From: Ideonella dechloratans
Lineage (GTDB): Bacteria; Pseudomonadota; Gammaproteobacteria; Burkholderiales; Burkholderiaceae_C
Direction of reading: 5' to 3'
NCBI RefSeq assembly: GCF_021049305.1
Contig: NZ_CP088081.1
Location: forward strand, 3,348,001 to 3,412,000
DNA: 64,000 nucleotides
Made by a program: the position numbers and the translations under genes. Below the pieces are notes generated by a model. The model saw only the letters and a program-made list of their open reading frames with translations. It was not told where the DNA came from and did no database searches. Shown here one piece after another: positions 23,916-34,187 of this stretch. How positions within the stretch are numbered: the stretch's first letter is position 1; each line of letters begins with the position of its first letter.

Positions 23916-24662
23916 TCAGGGCCGGGTGACGCGCACTTCCAGCCAGCGGATGCCGCCCTCGGACGCCGGGTGGGCGTCCCGGGTGCTGTAGCTCACGCCA
24001 CCACGGCCTGCCGCGGAAGGTGTGGGCGCCCACTGGCCCAGCGGCGTCCATTGGTTCTGGGGCAGCAGCAGTTCGCCAGCGCCCTCCATCCGCGGTGACG
24101 GCCCCTCGGCCGGAGCCGTGCCGCCGGCCTGCGGCAGGCTCAGGTCGTAGCGCAGGCTGACCGGCTGCCGCCCGCCCGGCCAGGCCGGCTGCAGGGTGAG
24201 GCTGGCCGTGTCGGCCTGCCAGCGGTCCTGGCCCCGCAGCACCACCTGGCCGGGGCTCTGGGCCCCGGACGCCGCCGCGGCCGCCGGCGTGGTGACATCG
24301 CTGCGCCAGCGCCATTCGGTGTCGTGCTGCGGGCGCCACTGGGTGAGCGCCACGCGCACGGCCGCGCCGTTGCGCACGGTCAGCATCGGCAGGCGCCCGC
24401 CCGGCGCCAGATCGTCTTCCTCGGCAGGGTCGGTCCGCCAGACCTGGCCCGGGCCGTGCGGGTCCACCCCGCTGCCATCGCTGCGCACGATCACCGTGCC
24501 CGGCGGTGCCGCGGCCACGGGCTCCTGGCGCCAGCGCAGCTCGATGCGCAGGTTGACCGCCGGGGGCGCCGCCTGCGCGGCGGAAGCCAGTGCCAGGCCG
24601 GCCACCAGCGCCCATCCCGCCCGGGCACGCCGGGAAGCGGCGATCGGATCCGGCCTGCTCAT
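23916..24662 (-). CDS. Hypothetical exported protein coupled to a diguanylate cyclase
   Basis: A 248-residue protein. Signal peptide: ARAGWALVAGLALASAAQA. Strand-rich sequence with several Trp/Arg patches follows (NLRIELRWRQEP, GQVVLRGQDRWQADTASLTL, TPLGQWAPTP, GGIRWLEVRVTRP). No domain is recognised. Its ATG overlaps the cyclase stop as ATGA. An exported beta-rich partner of a cyclase could act as a periplasmic sensor or an outer-membrane-associated output, but this is only inference. Confidence 0.7.
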   Translation of the reverse strand: MSRPDPIAASRRARAGWALVAGLALASAAQAAPPAVNLRIELRWRQEPVAAAPPGTVIVRSDGSGVDPHGPGQVWRTDPAEEDDLAPGGRLPMLTVRNGAAVRVALTQWRPQHDTEWRWRSDVTTPAAAAASGAQSPGQVVLRGQDRWQADTASLTLQPAWPGGRQPVSLRYDLSLPQAGGTAPAEGPSPRMEGAGELLLPQNQWTPLGQWAPTPSAAGRGGVSYSTRDAHPASEGGIRWLEVRVTRP

Positions 24663-25807
24663 GCGACCGCGTCCTGACGAAGCTCGGCCAGGCCCGGGCC
24701 GGCCACCAGCTCGGTGCGGTTGCGGCCGGTGGCCTTCGCCAGGTACATCGCGCGGTCGGCCGCCTCGATGGCGGCGTCGAGCTGATCCATGCGGCGGCAA
24801 GAGGACACCCCGGCCGAGAAGGTCAGCGGTTGCCCCGGCTGACCGCCCTCCATCCTGAGGGCCACCAGCCGGGTGCGGATGCGCTCGGCGCAGCGCCAGG
24901 CCTCCTCCAGCCCGGTGCGCGGCAGCAGCAGCAGGAACTCTTCTCCGCCCCAGCGCGCCAGCACGTCCCCGGCACGGATCTCGCCCTGGGCGACCTCGCC
25001 GAAGCGCTGCAGCACCCGGTCACCCGCGGCGTGGCCGCGGCTGTCGTTGATCTGCTTGAAATGGTCCAGGTCGAACAGCACCAGGGCCAGCGGCTGGCCG
25101 TGGCGCTCTATCTCGCAGGCGGCGATGGCCATCTGCTCCAGCATGGCCCGGCGGTTGGTCAGGCCGGTCAGCACGTCACGGGTGGCCAGTTCCTGGTTGC
25201 GGGCCAGCGCCAGCTTGAGCTCGGCCGCCTGATCGCGCAGCCGCTCGCGGATGTGGCCCAGGCGCACCGAGATGATGGCCACGCCGGTGAAGACGATGCC
25301 GGCATAGAGCAGGTAGATCAGGTCCAGCCGGGTCTCGTCCGGATCACCCAGGGTCCAGGCACGCCAGGCGATGACCGCGGCCAGCATCAGGAAGCCCATG
25401 GCGGCCATGCGCCGCCCTTCCCGGGGCGGCAGGCCGAACAGGCCGAACATCAGGATCACCTGCATCAGCACGATGGTGGCCCCGCGCGGCGCGCCGCTGA
25501 CGGCGAAAGCCCAGGCCACCGCGATCATGCTGTAGAGCATCTGCGGGCGCGTGAGCGAGGGTTCACTCATGCGCAAATTGACGCCGCTGCGGATCAGTCC
25601 GTAGAAGCCCAGGCAGCCCACCAGCCCGAACAGGGTCAGCGGCAGGCCCTGGCCCTCGGAGGTCAGCCCCAGGCGCACCTCCACCTGCAGCACCAGCGCA
25701 AAGGCCAGGTACAGGCACATCACCAGCAGCGCCTGCGACGAGCGCACACGCTGCGGCCCGGTCGGTCCCAGCAGGGCATGCGTCAGCGGAGCGATCAGCG
25801 CAGTCAT
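24659..25807 (-). CDS. Membrane diguanylate cyclase (GGDEF)
   Basis: About 382 residues. Six membrane helices occupy residues 25-195 (ALLVMCLYLAFALVLQVEV, LTLFGLVGCLGFYGLI, MLYSMIAVAWAFAVSG, IVLMQVILMFGLFGL, MGFLMLAAVIAW, LLYAGIVFTGVAIIS). A short coiled coil and a GGDEF domain follow, with DVLTGLTNRRAMLEQM and an intact WGGEEFLLL. It makes cyclic di-GMP. The ATG at 25807 is preferred to a GTG at 25837; neither has a good ribosome-binding site. It forms a two-gene unit with the downstream exported protein. Confidence 0.9.
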   Translation of the reverse strand: MTALIAPLTHALLGPTGPQRVRSSQALLVMCLYLAFALVLQVEVRLGLTSEGQGLPLTLFGLVGCLGFYGLIRSGVNLRMSEPSLTRPQMLYSMIAVAWAFAVSGAPRGATIVLMQVILMFGLFGLPPREGRRMAAMGFLMLAAVIAWRAWTLGDPDETRLDLIYLLYAGIVFTGVAIISVRLGHIRERLRDQAAELKLALARNQELATRDVLTGLTNRRAMLEQMAIAACEIERHGQPLALVLFDLDHFKQINDSRGHAAGDRVLQRFGEVAQGEIRAGDVLARWGGEEFLLLLPRTGLEEAWRCAERIRTRLVALRMEGGQPGQPLTFSAGVSSCRRMDQLDAAIEAADRAMYLAKATGRNRTELVAGPGLAELRQDAVA

Positions 25808-25900
25808 GGTGTCAGCAACATCGGCCGGGGCCGGCACGGCTCAAGGGGGACGGTGGCCCGGTTGTGCATTCCTTCGCGGCAACCGGGTTCTTGTCTTGGA

Positions 25901-26428
25901 TCAACGCGCCACGGGTCGCAGGTGTTCCAGCGGCAGCGCCGCCCCGGACTTGACCTCGCCCAGCGAGAAGCTGGTGTGCAGGTCCTTCACATTGGGCAGC
26001 CCGAACAGGGTGTCGCGGGTCCAGCGGGAATAGGCGTCCAGATCGGTCACCAGCACCTGCAGCTCGAAGGTGCCGGCGCCGCTGATGTAGTGGCAGGCGA
26101 TCACCTCAGGCAGGCCGCGGATCGCGTCCTCCAGGGCATGGATGGCCTCGCCGTTGTCCCGTTCGGTGTCCACCCGCACGAAGGCCAGCACGCCCAGGCC
26201 GATTTTGCGGCGATCGATCTCGGCCCGGTAGCCGGTGATGACCCCCAGCTCCTCCAGCCGGCGCACCCGGCGCCAGGTGGGCGCCGGTGACAGGCCGATG
26301 CGGGCGGCCAGCTCCGCGTTGGACTGCCGAGCGTCGCGCTGCAGGGCCTCCAGGATGGCCACGTCATAGCGGTCCAGGCTGGGGGGGCTGACGCTGCGGG
26401 TTATCCCGGATTCTTGATTTTCCGGCAA
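25901..26428 (-). CDS. Lrp/AsnC-family transcriptional regulator
   Basis: A 175-residue protein. N-terminal helix-turn-helix (YDVAILEALQRDARQSNAEL, RIGLSPAPTWRRVRRLEE), then the RAM ligand-binding domain (VLAFVRVDTERDNGEAIHAL, EVIACHYISGAGTFELQVLV). It is divergent from the indolepyruvate oxidoreductase gene and probably regulates it in response to an amino acid, the usual arrangement for this family. The start at 26428 is TTG with AAGGTGA upstream; the nearby ATG is out of frame. Confidence 0.9.
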   Translation of the reverse strand: MPENQESGITRSVSPPSLDRYDVAILEALQRDARQSNAELAARIGLSPAPTWRRVRRLEELGVITGYRAEIDRRKIGLGVLAFVRVDTERDNGEAIHALEDAIRGLPEVIACHYISGAGTFELQVLVTDLDAYSRWTRDTLFGLPNVKDLHTSFSLGEVKSGAALPLEHLRPVAR

Positions 26429-26629
26429 GACATCACCTTGAATTCATATGTTGAAGAAAGGATGTTGCCGCCAGGGTTCCATTTCCGCAAGCGAAAGCAA
26501 GCACTTGTCGGAGCGAAGTTCCTACACTGAACGCCATCCCCGCCGTGCGCAGGGCCCCGGCCTGGCCACAAGCCGCCCCGGGGGCGCACGGTCTTTCCCA
26601 ACGGGCCCGCCGGGCCCAGGAGCCGCACC

Positions 26630-29600
26630 ATGAATGCCCCGCTGACCGACGCCGTCCGTCAGGCCCTCGAGAAGGTCTCACTCGACGACAAGTACGCCCT
26701 GCCCACCGGGCGGGCCTTCATGAGCGGGGTGCAGGCCCTGGTGCGCCTGCCCATGCTGCAACGCACCCGCGACGCGATGGCCGGGCTGAACACCGCCGGC
26801 TTCATCAGCGGCTACCGCGGCTCGCCGCTGGGCGGCTACGACCAGGCCCTGTGGCAGGCCAAGAAGCACCTGCAGGCCCAGCACGTGGTCTTCCAGCCCG
26901 GCGTCAACGAGGAGTTGGGCGCCACCGCCGTCTGGGGCACCCAGCAGCTGGACCTGTTCCCCGAGAAGGCCAAGTACGACGGCGTGTTCGGCCTGTGGTA
27001 CGGCAAGGGCCCGGGCGTGGACCGCTGCATCGACGTCTTCAAGCACGCCAACATGGCCGGCACCAGCCGCTTCGGCGGCGTCATCGCCATCGCCGGCGAC
27101 GACCATGTGAGCAAGAGCTCCACCGCGCCGCACCAGAGCGACCACGTCTTCAAGGCCTGCGGCTTCCCGACCTTCTTCCCCTCCAGCGTGCAGGACATCC
27201 TGGACATGGGCCTGCACGCCTGGGCGCTGTCGCGCTTCTCGGGCGTGTGGACCGGCATGAAGACCATCCAGGAGGTGGTGGAGTCGGCCACCACGGTCGA
27301 CGTCTCGCCCGACCGGGTCAAGATCATCCTGCCCGAGGACTTCCCCATGCCCCCGGGCGGCCTGCACATCCGCTGGCCGGACCCGCCGCTGGAGCAGGAA
27401 GCCCGGCTGATGGACCACAAGTGGTACGCCGCGCTGGCCTATGTGCGGGCCAACAGGCTCAACCACAACGTCATCGAGGGGCCGCACGACCGCTTCGGCA
27501 TCATCGCCAGCGGCAAGGCCTTCAACGACACCCGTCAGGCCCTGGCCGACCTGGGCCTGGACGAGGCCACCTGCCACCAGCTGGGCATCCGCCTGCACAA
27601 GGTCAATGTGGTGTGGCCGCTGGAGGCCCACATCACCCGCGAATTCGCGCTGGGCCTGCAGGAGATCCTGGTCGTCGAGGAGAAGCGCCAGATCATCGAG
27701 TACCAGCTCAAGGAGGAGCTGTACAACTGGCGCGCCGATGTGCGGCCCAACGTGATCGGCAAGTTCGAGGAGGCCGAGGGCGACCTCTCCGGCGGCGAAT
27801 GGAGCCGCCCCAACCCCAGCGAGAACTGGCTGCTGCGCGCCAAGGCCGACCTGACCCCGGCCATCATCGCCAAGGCCATCGCCAAGCGCCTGAAGAAGCT
27901 GGGCGTGCCCGAGGACATCGCCCGCCGCATGGACCAGCGCGTCTCGGTCATCGAGGCCAAGGAGCGCGAGCTGGCCGCCCTGGCCAGCGCCGGTGCCACC
28001 ACCGGCGACCGGGTGCCCTGGTTCTGCTCGGGCTGCCCGCACAACACCAGCACCCGCGTGCCCGAGGGCTCGCGCGCGGTGGCCGGCATCGGCTGCCACT
28101 ACATGGTCAGCTGGATGCCCACGCGCAACACCGCCACCTTCACCCAGATGGGCGGCGAGGGCGTGCCCTGGGTGGGCCAGGCGCCGTTCACGAACGAACA
28201 GCACATCTTCACCAACCTGGGCGACGGCACCTACTTCCACTCCGGCCTGTTGGCCATCCGCCAGAGCATCGCCGCCGGGGTGAACATCACCTACAAGATC
28301 CTCTACAACGACGCGGTGGCCATGACCGGCGGCCAGCGTGTGGGCGAGCGGCCGGAGGGCCACTCGGTGCTGCAGATCATGACCAGCCTGCTCTCCGAGG
28401 GCGTGGCCAAGCTGGTGATCGTCAGCGACCTGCCGGACAAGTACGCCCGGGTGGACCTGCCCACCGGCGTGACGGTGCACCACCGCGATGAACTCGACCG
28501 CATCCAGCGCGAGTTCCGCGAGCTCAAGGGCACCACCATCATCATCTACGACCAGACCTGCGCCACCGAGAAGCGCCGCCGCCGCAAGCGCGGCACGATG
28601 GCCGGCGCGGACACCCGGGTGGTGATCAACCCCCTGGTCTGCGAGGGCTGCGGTGACTGCTCCGAGAAGAGCAACTGCGTCTCGGTCGAGCCGCTGGAGA
28701 CCCCCTTCGGCCGCAAGCGCCAGATCAACCAGAGCAGCTGCAACCAGGACCTGTCCTGCGTGAAGGGCTTCTGCCCCAGCTTCGTCACCGTCACCGGCGG
28801 CACGCTCAAGAAGCCCGCCTCGGTGGCCGGCAAGGCCGCCGCCCTGCCCCCGGTGCCCGAGCCGGTGCTGCCCGAGGCCCACAGTGCCTGGGGCATCGTG
28901 GTGGCCGGCGTGGGTGGCACCGGCGTCATCACCATCGGCCAGCTGCTGGGCATGGCGGCCCACATGGAGGGCAAGGGCGTCATCACCCAGGACGCCGCCG
29001 GCCTGGCCCAGAAGGGCGGCGCCACCTGGAGCCATGTGCAGATCGCCGACAGCATCGACGCCATCCACACCACCAAGGTGGACACGGCCAAGGCCGACCT
29101 GGTGATCGGCTGCGAGGCCATCGTGGCGGCGGGCAAGACCACGCTGGCGGTGATGCACCCCGAGCGCACCTATGTGGCGCTCAACACCCACCGCACCCCC
29201 ACCGCGGCCTTCGTCACCGACCCGGACTGGGTCTTCCCCAACGAGGCCTGCGAGGCCGCCATCGGCCGCGCGGTGGGCGCCGAGCGCCTGGGCGCCTTCG
29301 ACGCCGAGGCCCTGGCCGTCAAGCTGCTGGGCGACTCGATCTACACCAACCCGATGATGCTGGGCTACGCTTGGCAGAAGGGCCGCATCCCGCTGACGCG
29401 CGAATCGCTGATGCGGGCCATGGAGCTCAACGGCGTACAGATCGACAAGAACAAGGCCGCCTTCGAGTGGGGCCGCCGCTGCGCCCATGACCTGGCGGCC
29501 GTGCAGGCCCTGACGCAGACCGCCCAGGTGATCCAGCTGGTCAAGCGCCCCGCGCTGGACGAGCTGATCGGCAGCCGCGTCGAGTTCCTCACCGCCTACC

Positions 29601-30232
29601 AGAACGCCGGCTACGCCGCCCAGTACCGCGCCTTCGTCGACAAGGTGCGTGCGGCCGAGGCCGCGGTGGCCCCGGCCGGCAGCACCCGCCTGACCGAAGC
29701 GGTCGCGCGCTACCTGTTCAAGCTGATGGCCTACAAGGACGAGTACGAGGTGGCCCGCCTGCACACCGATCCGGCCTTCGCCGCCCAGATCGCCGCCACC
29801 TTCGAGGGCCCGGTGAAGCTGCAGCACCACCTGGCGCCGCCGCTGTTCGCCCGCCGCGGGGACGACGGCCAACCGCGCAAGACCGCCTTCGGCGCCTGGG
29901 TGCGGCCGGTGATGGGCGTGCTGGCCAAGTTCAAGGGCCTGCGCGGCCGCTGGCTGGACCCCTTCGGCCACACCGAGGAACGGCGCACCGAGCGGGCGCT
30001 GATCGCCGAGTACCGCGCCAGCATCGAGACGCTGCTGAAGGACCTGAGCGCCGAGCGCCTGCCGCTGGCCCTGGAGATCGCCCGCCTGCCCGAAGAGATC
30101 CGCGGCTACGGCCACGTCAAGGCCCGCCACCTGGCCGCCGTGCGGCCCAAGTGGCAGGCCCTGATGCTGCGCTGGCAGCAGCCGGTGACGTCGGAGCGCC
30201 AGCCCGCAGCGGCCACCCCGGTCAGCGCCTGA
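26630..30232 (+). CDS. Indolepyruvate ferredoxin oxidoreductase, fused form
   Basis: A 1200-residue enzyme combining both subunits of indolepyruvate oxidoreductase. It decarboxylates aryl-pyruvates from Trp, Phe and Tyr to aryl-acetyl-CoA, reducing ferredoxin. N-terminal TPP-dependent half (GFISGYRGSPLGGYDQ; GDDHVSKSSTAPHQSD; later WFCSGCPHNTSTRVPEG and the acceptor region with GQAPFTNEQHIF). A [4Fe-4S] segment follows near residues 670-715 (CEGCGDCSEKSNC, CNQDLSCVKGFCP). The gamma domain starts near residue 760 (VVAGVGGTGVITIGQLLGMAA, AGLAQKGGATWSH). The C-terminal extension belongs to a domain often found in these fusions. It probably serves aromatic amino-acid catabolism under control of the divergent Lrp regulator. 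Confidence 0.95.
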   Translation: MNAPLTDAVRQALEKVSLDDKYALPTGRAFMSGVQALVRLPMLQRTRDAMAGLNTAGFISGYRGSPLGGYDQALWQAKKHLQAQHVVFQPGVNEELGATAVWGTQQLDLFPEKAKYDGVFGLWYGKGPGVDRCIDVFKHANMAGTSRFGGVIAIAGDDHVSKSSTAPHQSDHVFKACGFPTFFPSSVQDILDMGLHAWALSRFSGVWTGMKTIQEVVESATTVDVSPDRVKIILPEDFPMPPGGLHIRWPDPPLEQEARLMDHKWYAALAYVRANRLNHNVIEGPHDRFGIIASGKAFNDTRQALADLGLDEATCHQLGIRLHKVNVVWPLEAHITREFALGLQEILVVEEKRQIIEYQLKEELYNWRADVRPNVIGKFEEAEGDLSGGEWSRPNPSENWLLRAKADLTPAIIAKAIAKRLKKLGVPEDIARRMDQRVSVIEAKERELAALASAGATTGDRVPWFCSGCPHNTSTRVPEGSRAVAGIGCHYMVSWMPTRNTATFTQMGGEGVPWVGQAPFTNEQHIFTNLGDGTYFHSGLLAIRQSIAAGVNITYKILYNDAVAMTGGQRVGERPEGHSVLQIMTSLLSEGVAKLVIVSDLPDKYARVDLPTGVTVHHRDELDRIQREFRELKGTTIIIYDQTCATEKRRRRKRGTMAGADTRVVINPLVCEGCGDCSEKSNCVSVEPLETPFGRKRQINQSSCNQDLSCVKGFCPSFVTVTGGTLKKPASVAGKAAALPPVPEPVLPEAHSAWGIVVAGVGGTGVITIGQLLGMAAHMEGKGVITQDAAGLAQKGGATWSHVQIADSIDAIHTTKVDTAKADLVIGCEAIVAAGKTTLAVMHPERTYVALNTHRTPTAAFVTDPDWVFPNEACEAAIGRAVGAERLGAFDAEALAVKLLGDSIYTNPMMLGYAWQKGRIPLTRESLMRAMELNGVQIDKNKAAFEWGRRCAHDLAAVQALTQTAQVIQLVKRPALDELIGSRVEFLTAYQNAGYAAQYRAFVDKVRAAEAAVAPAGSTRLTEAVARYLFKLMAYKDEYEVARLHTDPAFAAQIAATFEGPVKLQHHLAPPLFARRGDDGQPRKTAFGAWVRPVMGVLAKFKGLRGRWLDPFGHTEERRTERALIAEYRASIETLLKDLSAERLPLALEIARLPEEIRGYGHVKARHLAAVRPKWQALMLRWQQPVTSERQPAAATPVSA

Positions 30233-30250
30233 GCCCGGGGGCGCCGGGCA

Positions 30251-31249
30251 TCAGACCGCCAGCGGCAGGGTCCAGCGCGGCCCGCTCAAGCCGGCGGCGG
30301 CCCAGTCGGCCGGGACGGCCAGGGTCTGGGGCGAGGTGCCGCGCGCCGGCAGGGCCAGCACCTCGTCACCTTCGTCGGCGGCCACCAGCCAGGTGGTGGA
30401 GGCCCACTCGCCACGCGGCCGGGCCTCGACCAGGTTGCGCCGGCGCACCTGCAGCACCGCCGGCAGAGTGTCCAGCCGGGCCTCGAACACCGGCCCGCCC
30501 TCGTCGATGGTGATGTGGTGACCGTAGCGCAGACCCTCGGCCGCCAGCACGCCCAGCAGCGGATGGCAGGCCGGCGGCACCTGGGCGATGGCGGCCTGGG
30601 CCGCCTCGGGCAGGAAGGACACATAGACCAGCTGGCGCGGCAGCAGCGCGGCCACATGGCTGCGCCAGGCCGGGCCGAAGCGGTGCAGGGCCTCCTGCGG
30701 CTCGCCGGGGTAGAAGTGGCGGCCCAGTCCTTCCCAGAAGGGCGAGCGGCCGGCCTCGTCGCGCAGGCCGGGCAGTTCGACGATGAGCTGGGCCCCCAGC
30801 TGGGCGCGGTCGCGGGCCAGCAGCAGCAGGGCCGCGCGCAGCAGGTGCTGCAGCGCGGCGGCCTGCTCCGGCAGATCCAGGTCCGGGTCCCAGGCCAGGT
30901 CGGCCAGCTCGGCCGCGCCGGTGTGGTCATTGCCCAGCAGCAGGGTGTTCTGCGGGTGGAACAGGCCCAGGGACGGCGCGGCATGCACCACGCAGCCCAC
31001 GTGGTACCAGTGGCGCAGGCGGTCGCGGCCGATCGCCGGCCGCAGCCGCACGCAGGCCTGCGGGCCTTCCGGCGTCTCCAGCAGCCACCAGCGCTCGGCC
31101 GCCTGGGGCTCGGGCAGGCGCCGGTCGGCGGTGGGGGGCAGCCACGGGGCGAGCCGGGGCAGGTCGTGGTCGCTCACCGGGCGCAGGCGCCAGGCCACCT
31201 CGGGGCCGACCCGCCCCGCGCCTGCCGCCACGGGCAAGGATGTGCTCAT
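30251..31249 (-). CDS. Arginine N-succinyltransferase, second (divergent) subunit
   Basis: A 332-residue AstA-family protein. Matches to the family include VVHAAPSLGLFHPQNTLLLG, LLGNDHTGAAELADLAWDPD, SPFWEGLGRHF and ITIDEGGPVFEARLDTL. It is clearly less conserved than its neighbour. In Pseudomonas the arginine succinyltransferase is a heterodimer (AruF/AruG) encoded by adjacent paralogues, which this pair reproduces. The enzyme adds succinyl-CoA to arginine or ornithine, the first step of the AST degradation route. Its ATG overlaps the upstream stop (ATGA). No other ast genes are in the window; the next gene is convergent. Confidence 0.85.
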   Translation of the reverse strand: MSTSLPVAAGAGRVGPEVAWRLRPVSDHDLPRLAPWLPPTADRRLPEPQAAERWWLLETPEGPQACVRLRPAIGRDRLRHWYHVGCVVHAAPSLGLFHPQNTLLLGNDHTGAAELADLAWDPDLDLPEQAAALQHLLRAALLLLARDRAQLGAQLIVELPGLRDEAGRSPFWEGLGRHFYPGEPQEALHRFGPAWRSHVAALLPRQLVYVSFLPEAAQAAIAQVPPACHPLLGVLAAEGLRYGHHITIDEGGPVFEARLDTLPAVLQVRRRNLVEARPRGEWASTTWLVAADEGDEVLALPARGTSPQTLAVPADWAAAGLSGPRWTLPLAV

Positions 31250-32337
31250 GCCGTGTCTCCTCCCGGGCCGACGGGCAGCGGGGCCGCGGCCAGCGGGCCG
31301 CCGTCGGTGGCCAGCAGGGCCAGGTCCTCCTCGCGCAGCGGGCCGCTGCACACGCTGGCGCGGAAGTCCTGCACCCGCGCATTGGCCACCAGCCAGCGCC
31401 CCTGGCGCAGGCTGCGGCCCGCGTCCCGGGCATCGGCGAAGACCCGGCGCGCGGCCACGCTGCGCAGCAGGGGCAGCCGGCCCTCCATCGTGGGGCCGCC
31501 ATCGAAGAGGTTGAGGTAGGTGTCGGCGTCCAGGCCCTCGTCCAGCAGGATCTGGAAGGGCAGTTCGGCCACCGGGTGCAGCTGGCCCAACGACCACTGC
31601 GCCTCCTCCGGCAGCAGGGGCACGTAGATGGGCGACTGCGGCAGCAGCTCAGCGATCAGGGTGCGCTGCGGCCCGCTGGCCAGTTGCTCGGCGGCGGGAT
31701 AGTCCATGTCGAAGAAGCGCCGCCCCACCGCATCCCAGAAGGGGCAGCGGCCGCTGTCGTCGGCCAGGCCGGGGTGCTCGGAGGCGATGCGGTCGGCAAA
31801 GCGCTCGGGGAACTGGGCGATGAAGAGCAGGCGCCCGCGCGAGAGCAGCTGCGGCGCCACGCCCGCGGCATGGGCCGGGTCGATGTGGAAGCCCGTCAGC
31901 AGGGTCACGCCGGTGAGGTCGTGGCACAGGTGCAGGGTGTGGATGCGGTTGCGCGCCTCCAGCTCGGGGCTGACCTGCACCACGTACTCGTTGCGGTAGC
32001 TGTAGAAGCGGTCGTGGAAGCCGGCGCTGGCGGCGATGCCGCTGGTGCCCACCAGCGCGCCGCCCTGGGCCCGGTCCTCCAGCACGAAGAGGTAGTGCTC
32101 CTCGCCGCTCACATCGTCGTCGGCGGCAAAGGACTTGAGCGAGCGCTCCAGCTTGTCGCGCAGCAGGGCACGGTCGGGCACCAGGGAGCTGATGCCGATG
32201 GCACTGGCCTCGGCCAGCAGCTCCAGCGCCGGCAGGTCGGCCAGGGCCGCCGGCCGCAGCAGGTAGCGGCCCGCGTCGCCTTGGGCCGCCGCCGGCGGGG
32301 CCGGCTCAGCGGGCGGGGATTTCACGATTCTGCTCAT
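31246..32337 (-). CDS. astA: Arginine N-succinyltransferase, canonical subunit
   Basis: A 363-residue acyl-CoA transferase of the arginine succinyltransferase family. Visible marks: YLLRPAALADLPALELLAEA, FVLEDRAQGGALVGTSGI, YSYRNEYVVQVSPELEA, SPLLER-like core CPFWDAVGRRFFDMDYPAAE, IYVPLLPEEAQWSLGQLHP, and NLFDGGPTMEGRL. It has an extra 20-residue Ala/Pro-rich N-terminus compared with E. coli AstA. The gene overlaps the end of argR by 32 bases, so transcription from the transporter genes probably continues into it, matching the aot-argR plus aruFG organisation of Pseudomonas. Confidence 0.92.
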   Translation of the reverse strand: MSRIVKSPPAEPAPPAAAQGDAGRYLLRPAALADLPALELLAEASAIGISSLVPDRALLRDKLERSLKSFAADDDVSGEEHYLFVLEDRAQGGALVGTSGIAASAGFHDRFYSYRNEYVVQVSPELEARNRIHTLHLCHDLTGVTLLTGFHIDPAHAAGVAPQLLSRGRLLFIAQFPERFADRIASEHPGLADDSGRCPFWDAVGRRFFDMDYPAAEQLASGPQRTLIAELLPQSPIYVPLLPEEAQWSLGQLHPVAELPFQILLDEGLDADTYLNLFDGGPTMEGRLPLLRSVAARRVFADARDAGRSLRQGRWLVANARVQDFRASVCSGPLREEDLALLATDGGPLAAAPLPVGPGGDTA

Positions 32338-33388
32338 CGGGACTCCCGAGGGGGGAAAGGGGGGCCTCGTCCGCCGCGGGCGCGGCCGGCGCCAGCGACA
32401 CGCCCGACTGGGCGGCCCGCCAGGCCACGGCCTGCGGGCTGCGCTCCTCGCGCGGGGTGTGACCGTAGCGGGCCCGGTAGGCGTTGGAGAAGTGCGGGCC
32501 CGAGGCGAAGCCGCAGGACAGGGCGATCTGCAGGATGGACTGGTGGGTCTGGCGCAGCATGTCGCGCGCGCGGTCCAGGCGCAGCTCCAGGTACCAGCGC
32601 GAGGGCAGCGCGTCCAGGTGCTGCTTGAACAGGCGCTCGAGCTGCCGGCGCGAGACGCCCACCAGCCGGGCGATCTCCTCGGTGGGCAGGGGCTCGCCGA
32701 GGTTGGCCTCCATCAGGGCCACCGCCTCGGCCAGCTTGGCCGAGCCCCCGCCCAGCGGCGCCGCCAGGGGCAGGCGCTGGCGCTCCTCGCGCGGGCGCAG
32801 GCGCTCGCGGCCCAGCGCGGCCAGCAGCGCCGGACCCAGGCGCTCGCCATGGCGCTGGATCAGCCAGGCGATCAGCAGGTCCTGGCTGGCCTGGTGGCCG
32901 GCGCAGCTCATGCGCTGCTCGTCCAGTTCGTAGAGTTGCTGCGAGACCACCAGCTCGGGGTGGCGTTCGGCCAGCACCGCGCCATGCGGCCACTGCGCCG
33001 TGGCCCGGTGGCCGCGCAGCAGGCCAGCCTCGGCCAGCCAGGCCGCGCCGGTGCCCACCCCGCCCATCAGGCAGCCCTGGGCCGCGCGCTGGCGCAGCCA
33101 TTGCAGCTGGGATGCGGCCTGGTCCGGTTCGCCATGCCAGGGCCCTTCGGCATGCACCAGCACGGCGTCCAGCCAGCCGGCCTGGCCCATGGCGTGGGCC
33201 AGCACCGGCACGCCCTCGGCCGAGCACACCGCCCCGCCGCTGCGGGCCAGCAAGACGGTGTCGTAGAGCGGCTGCTCGAGCAGGCGGTTGGCGGCCTGCA
33301 GCGTCTCCAGCACGCCGGCCAGGCCCATCAGGCCGAAGCCCGGCTGCAGCACCAGACCGAAGCGCCAGGATGCGCGGGCGCCGTCCAC
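32306..33388 (-). CDS. argR: ArgR-type regulator (DJ-1/PfpI-like domain plus AraC HTH)
   Basis: A 360-residue protein. An amidotransferase-like N-terminal domain without a conserved catalytic triad (FGLVLQPGFGLMGLAGVLET; GCLMGGVGTGAAWLAEAGLL), then an AraC double HTH (TEEIARLVGVSRRQLERLFK; ILQIALSCGFASGPHFSNAYR). This matches the arginine-responsive activator that follows aotJQMOP in Pseudomonas aeruginosa; it is unrelated to the E. coli ArgR repressor. It likely activates arginine uptake and succinyltransferase genes when arginine is present. It lies 12 bases after aotP and overlaps astA. Confidence 0.9.
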   Translation of the reverse strand: MDGARASWRFGLVLQPGFGLMGLAGVLETLQAANRLLEQPLYDTVLLARSGGAVCSAEGVPVLAHAMGQAGWLDAVLVHAEGPWHGEPDQAASQLQWLRQRAAQGCLMGGVGTGAAWLAEAGLLRGHRATAQWPHGAVLAERHPELVVSQQLYELDEQRMSCAGHQASQDLLIAWLIQRHGERLGPALLAALGRERLRPREERQRLPLAAPLGGGSAKLAEAVALMEANLGEPLPTEEIARLVGVSRRQLERLFKQHLDALPSRWYLELRLDRARDMLRQTHQSILQIALSCGFASGPHFSNAYRARYGHTPREERSPQAVAWRAAQSGVSLAPAAPAADEAPLSPLGSPDEQNREIPAR

Positions 33389-33400
33389 CGCCGCGGGCCC

Positions 33401-34177
<777 letters not shown>

Positions 34178-34187
34178 CGCATGCCCC

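Noticed and set aside
26678..30130. Very long (1150-codon) minus-strand open frame opposite the indolepyruvate oxidoreductase gene.
   Set aside because: It is low-complexity Gly/Ala/His/Val reading of the antisense strand, typical of GC-rich genes. The plus strand has a full set of enzyme motifs.
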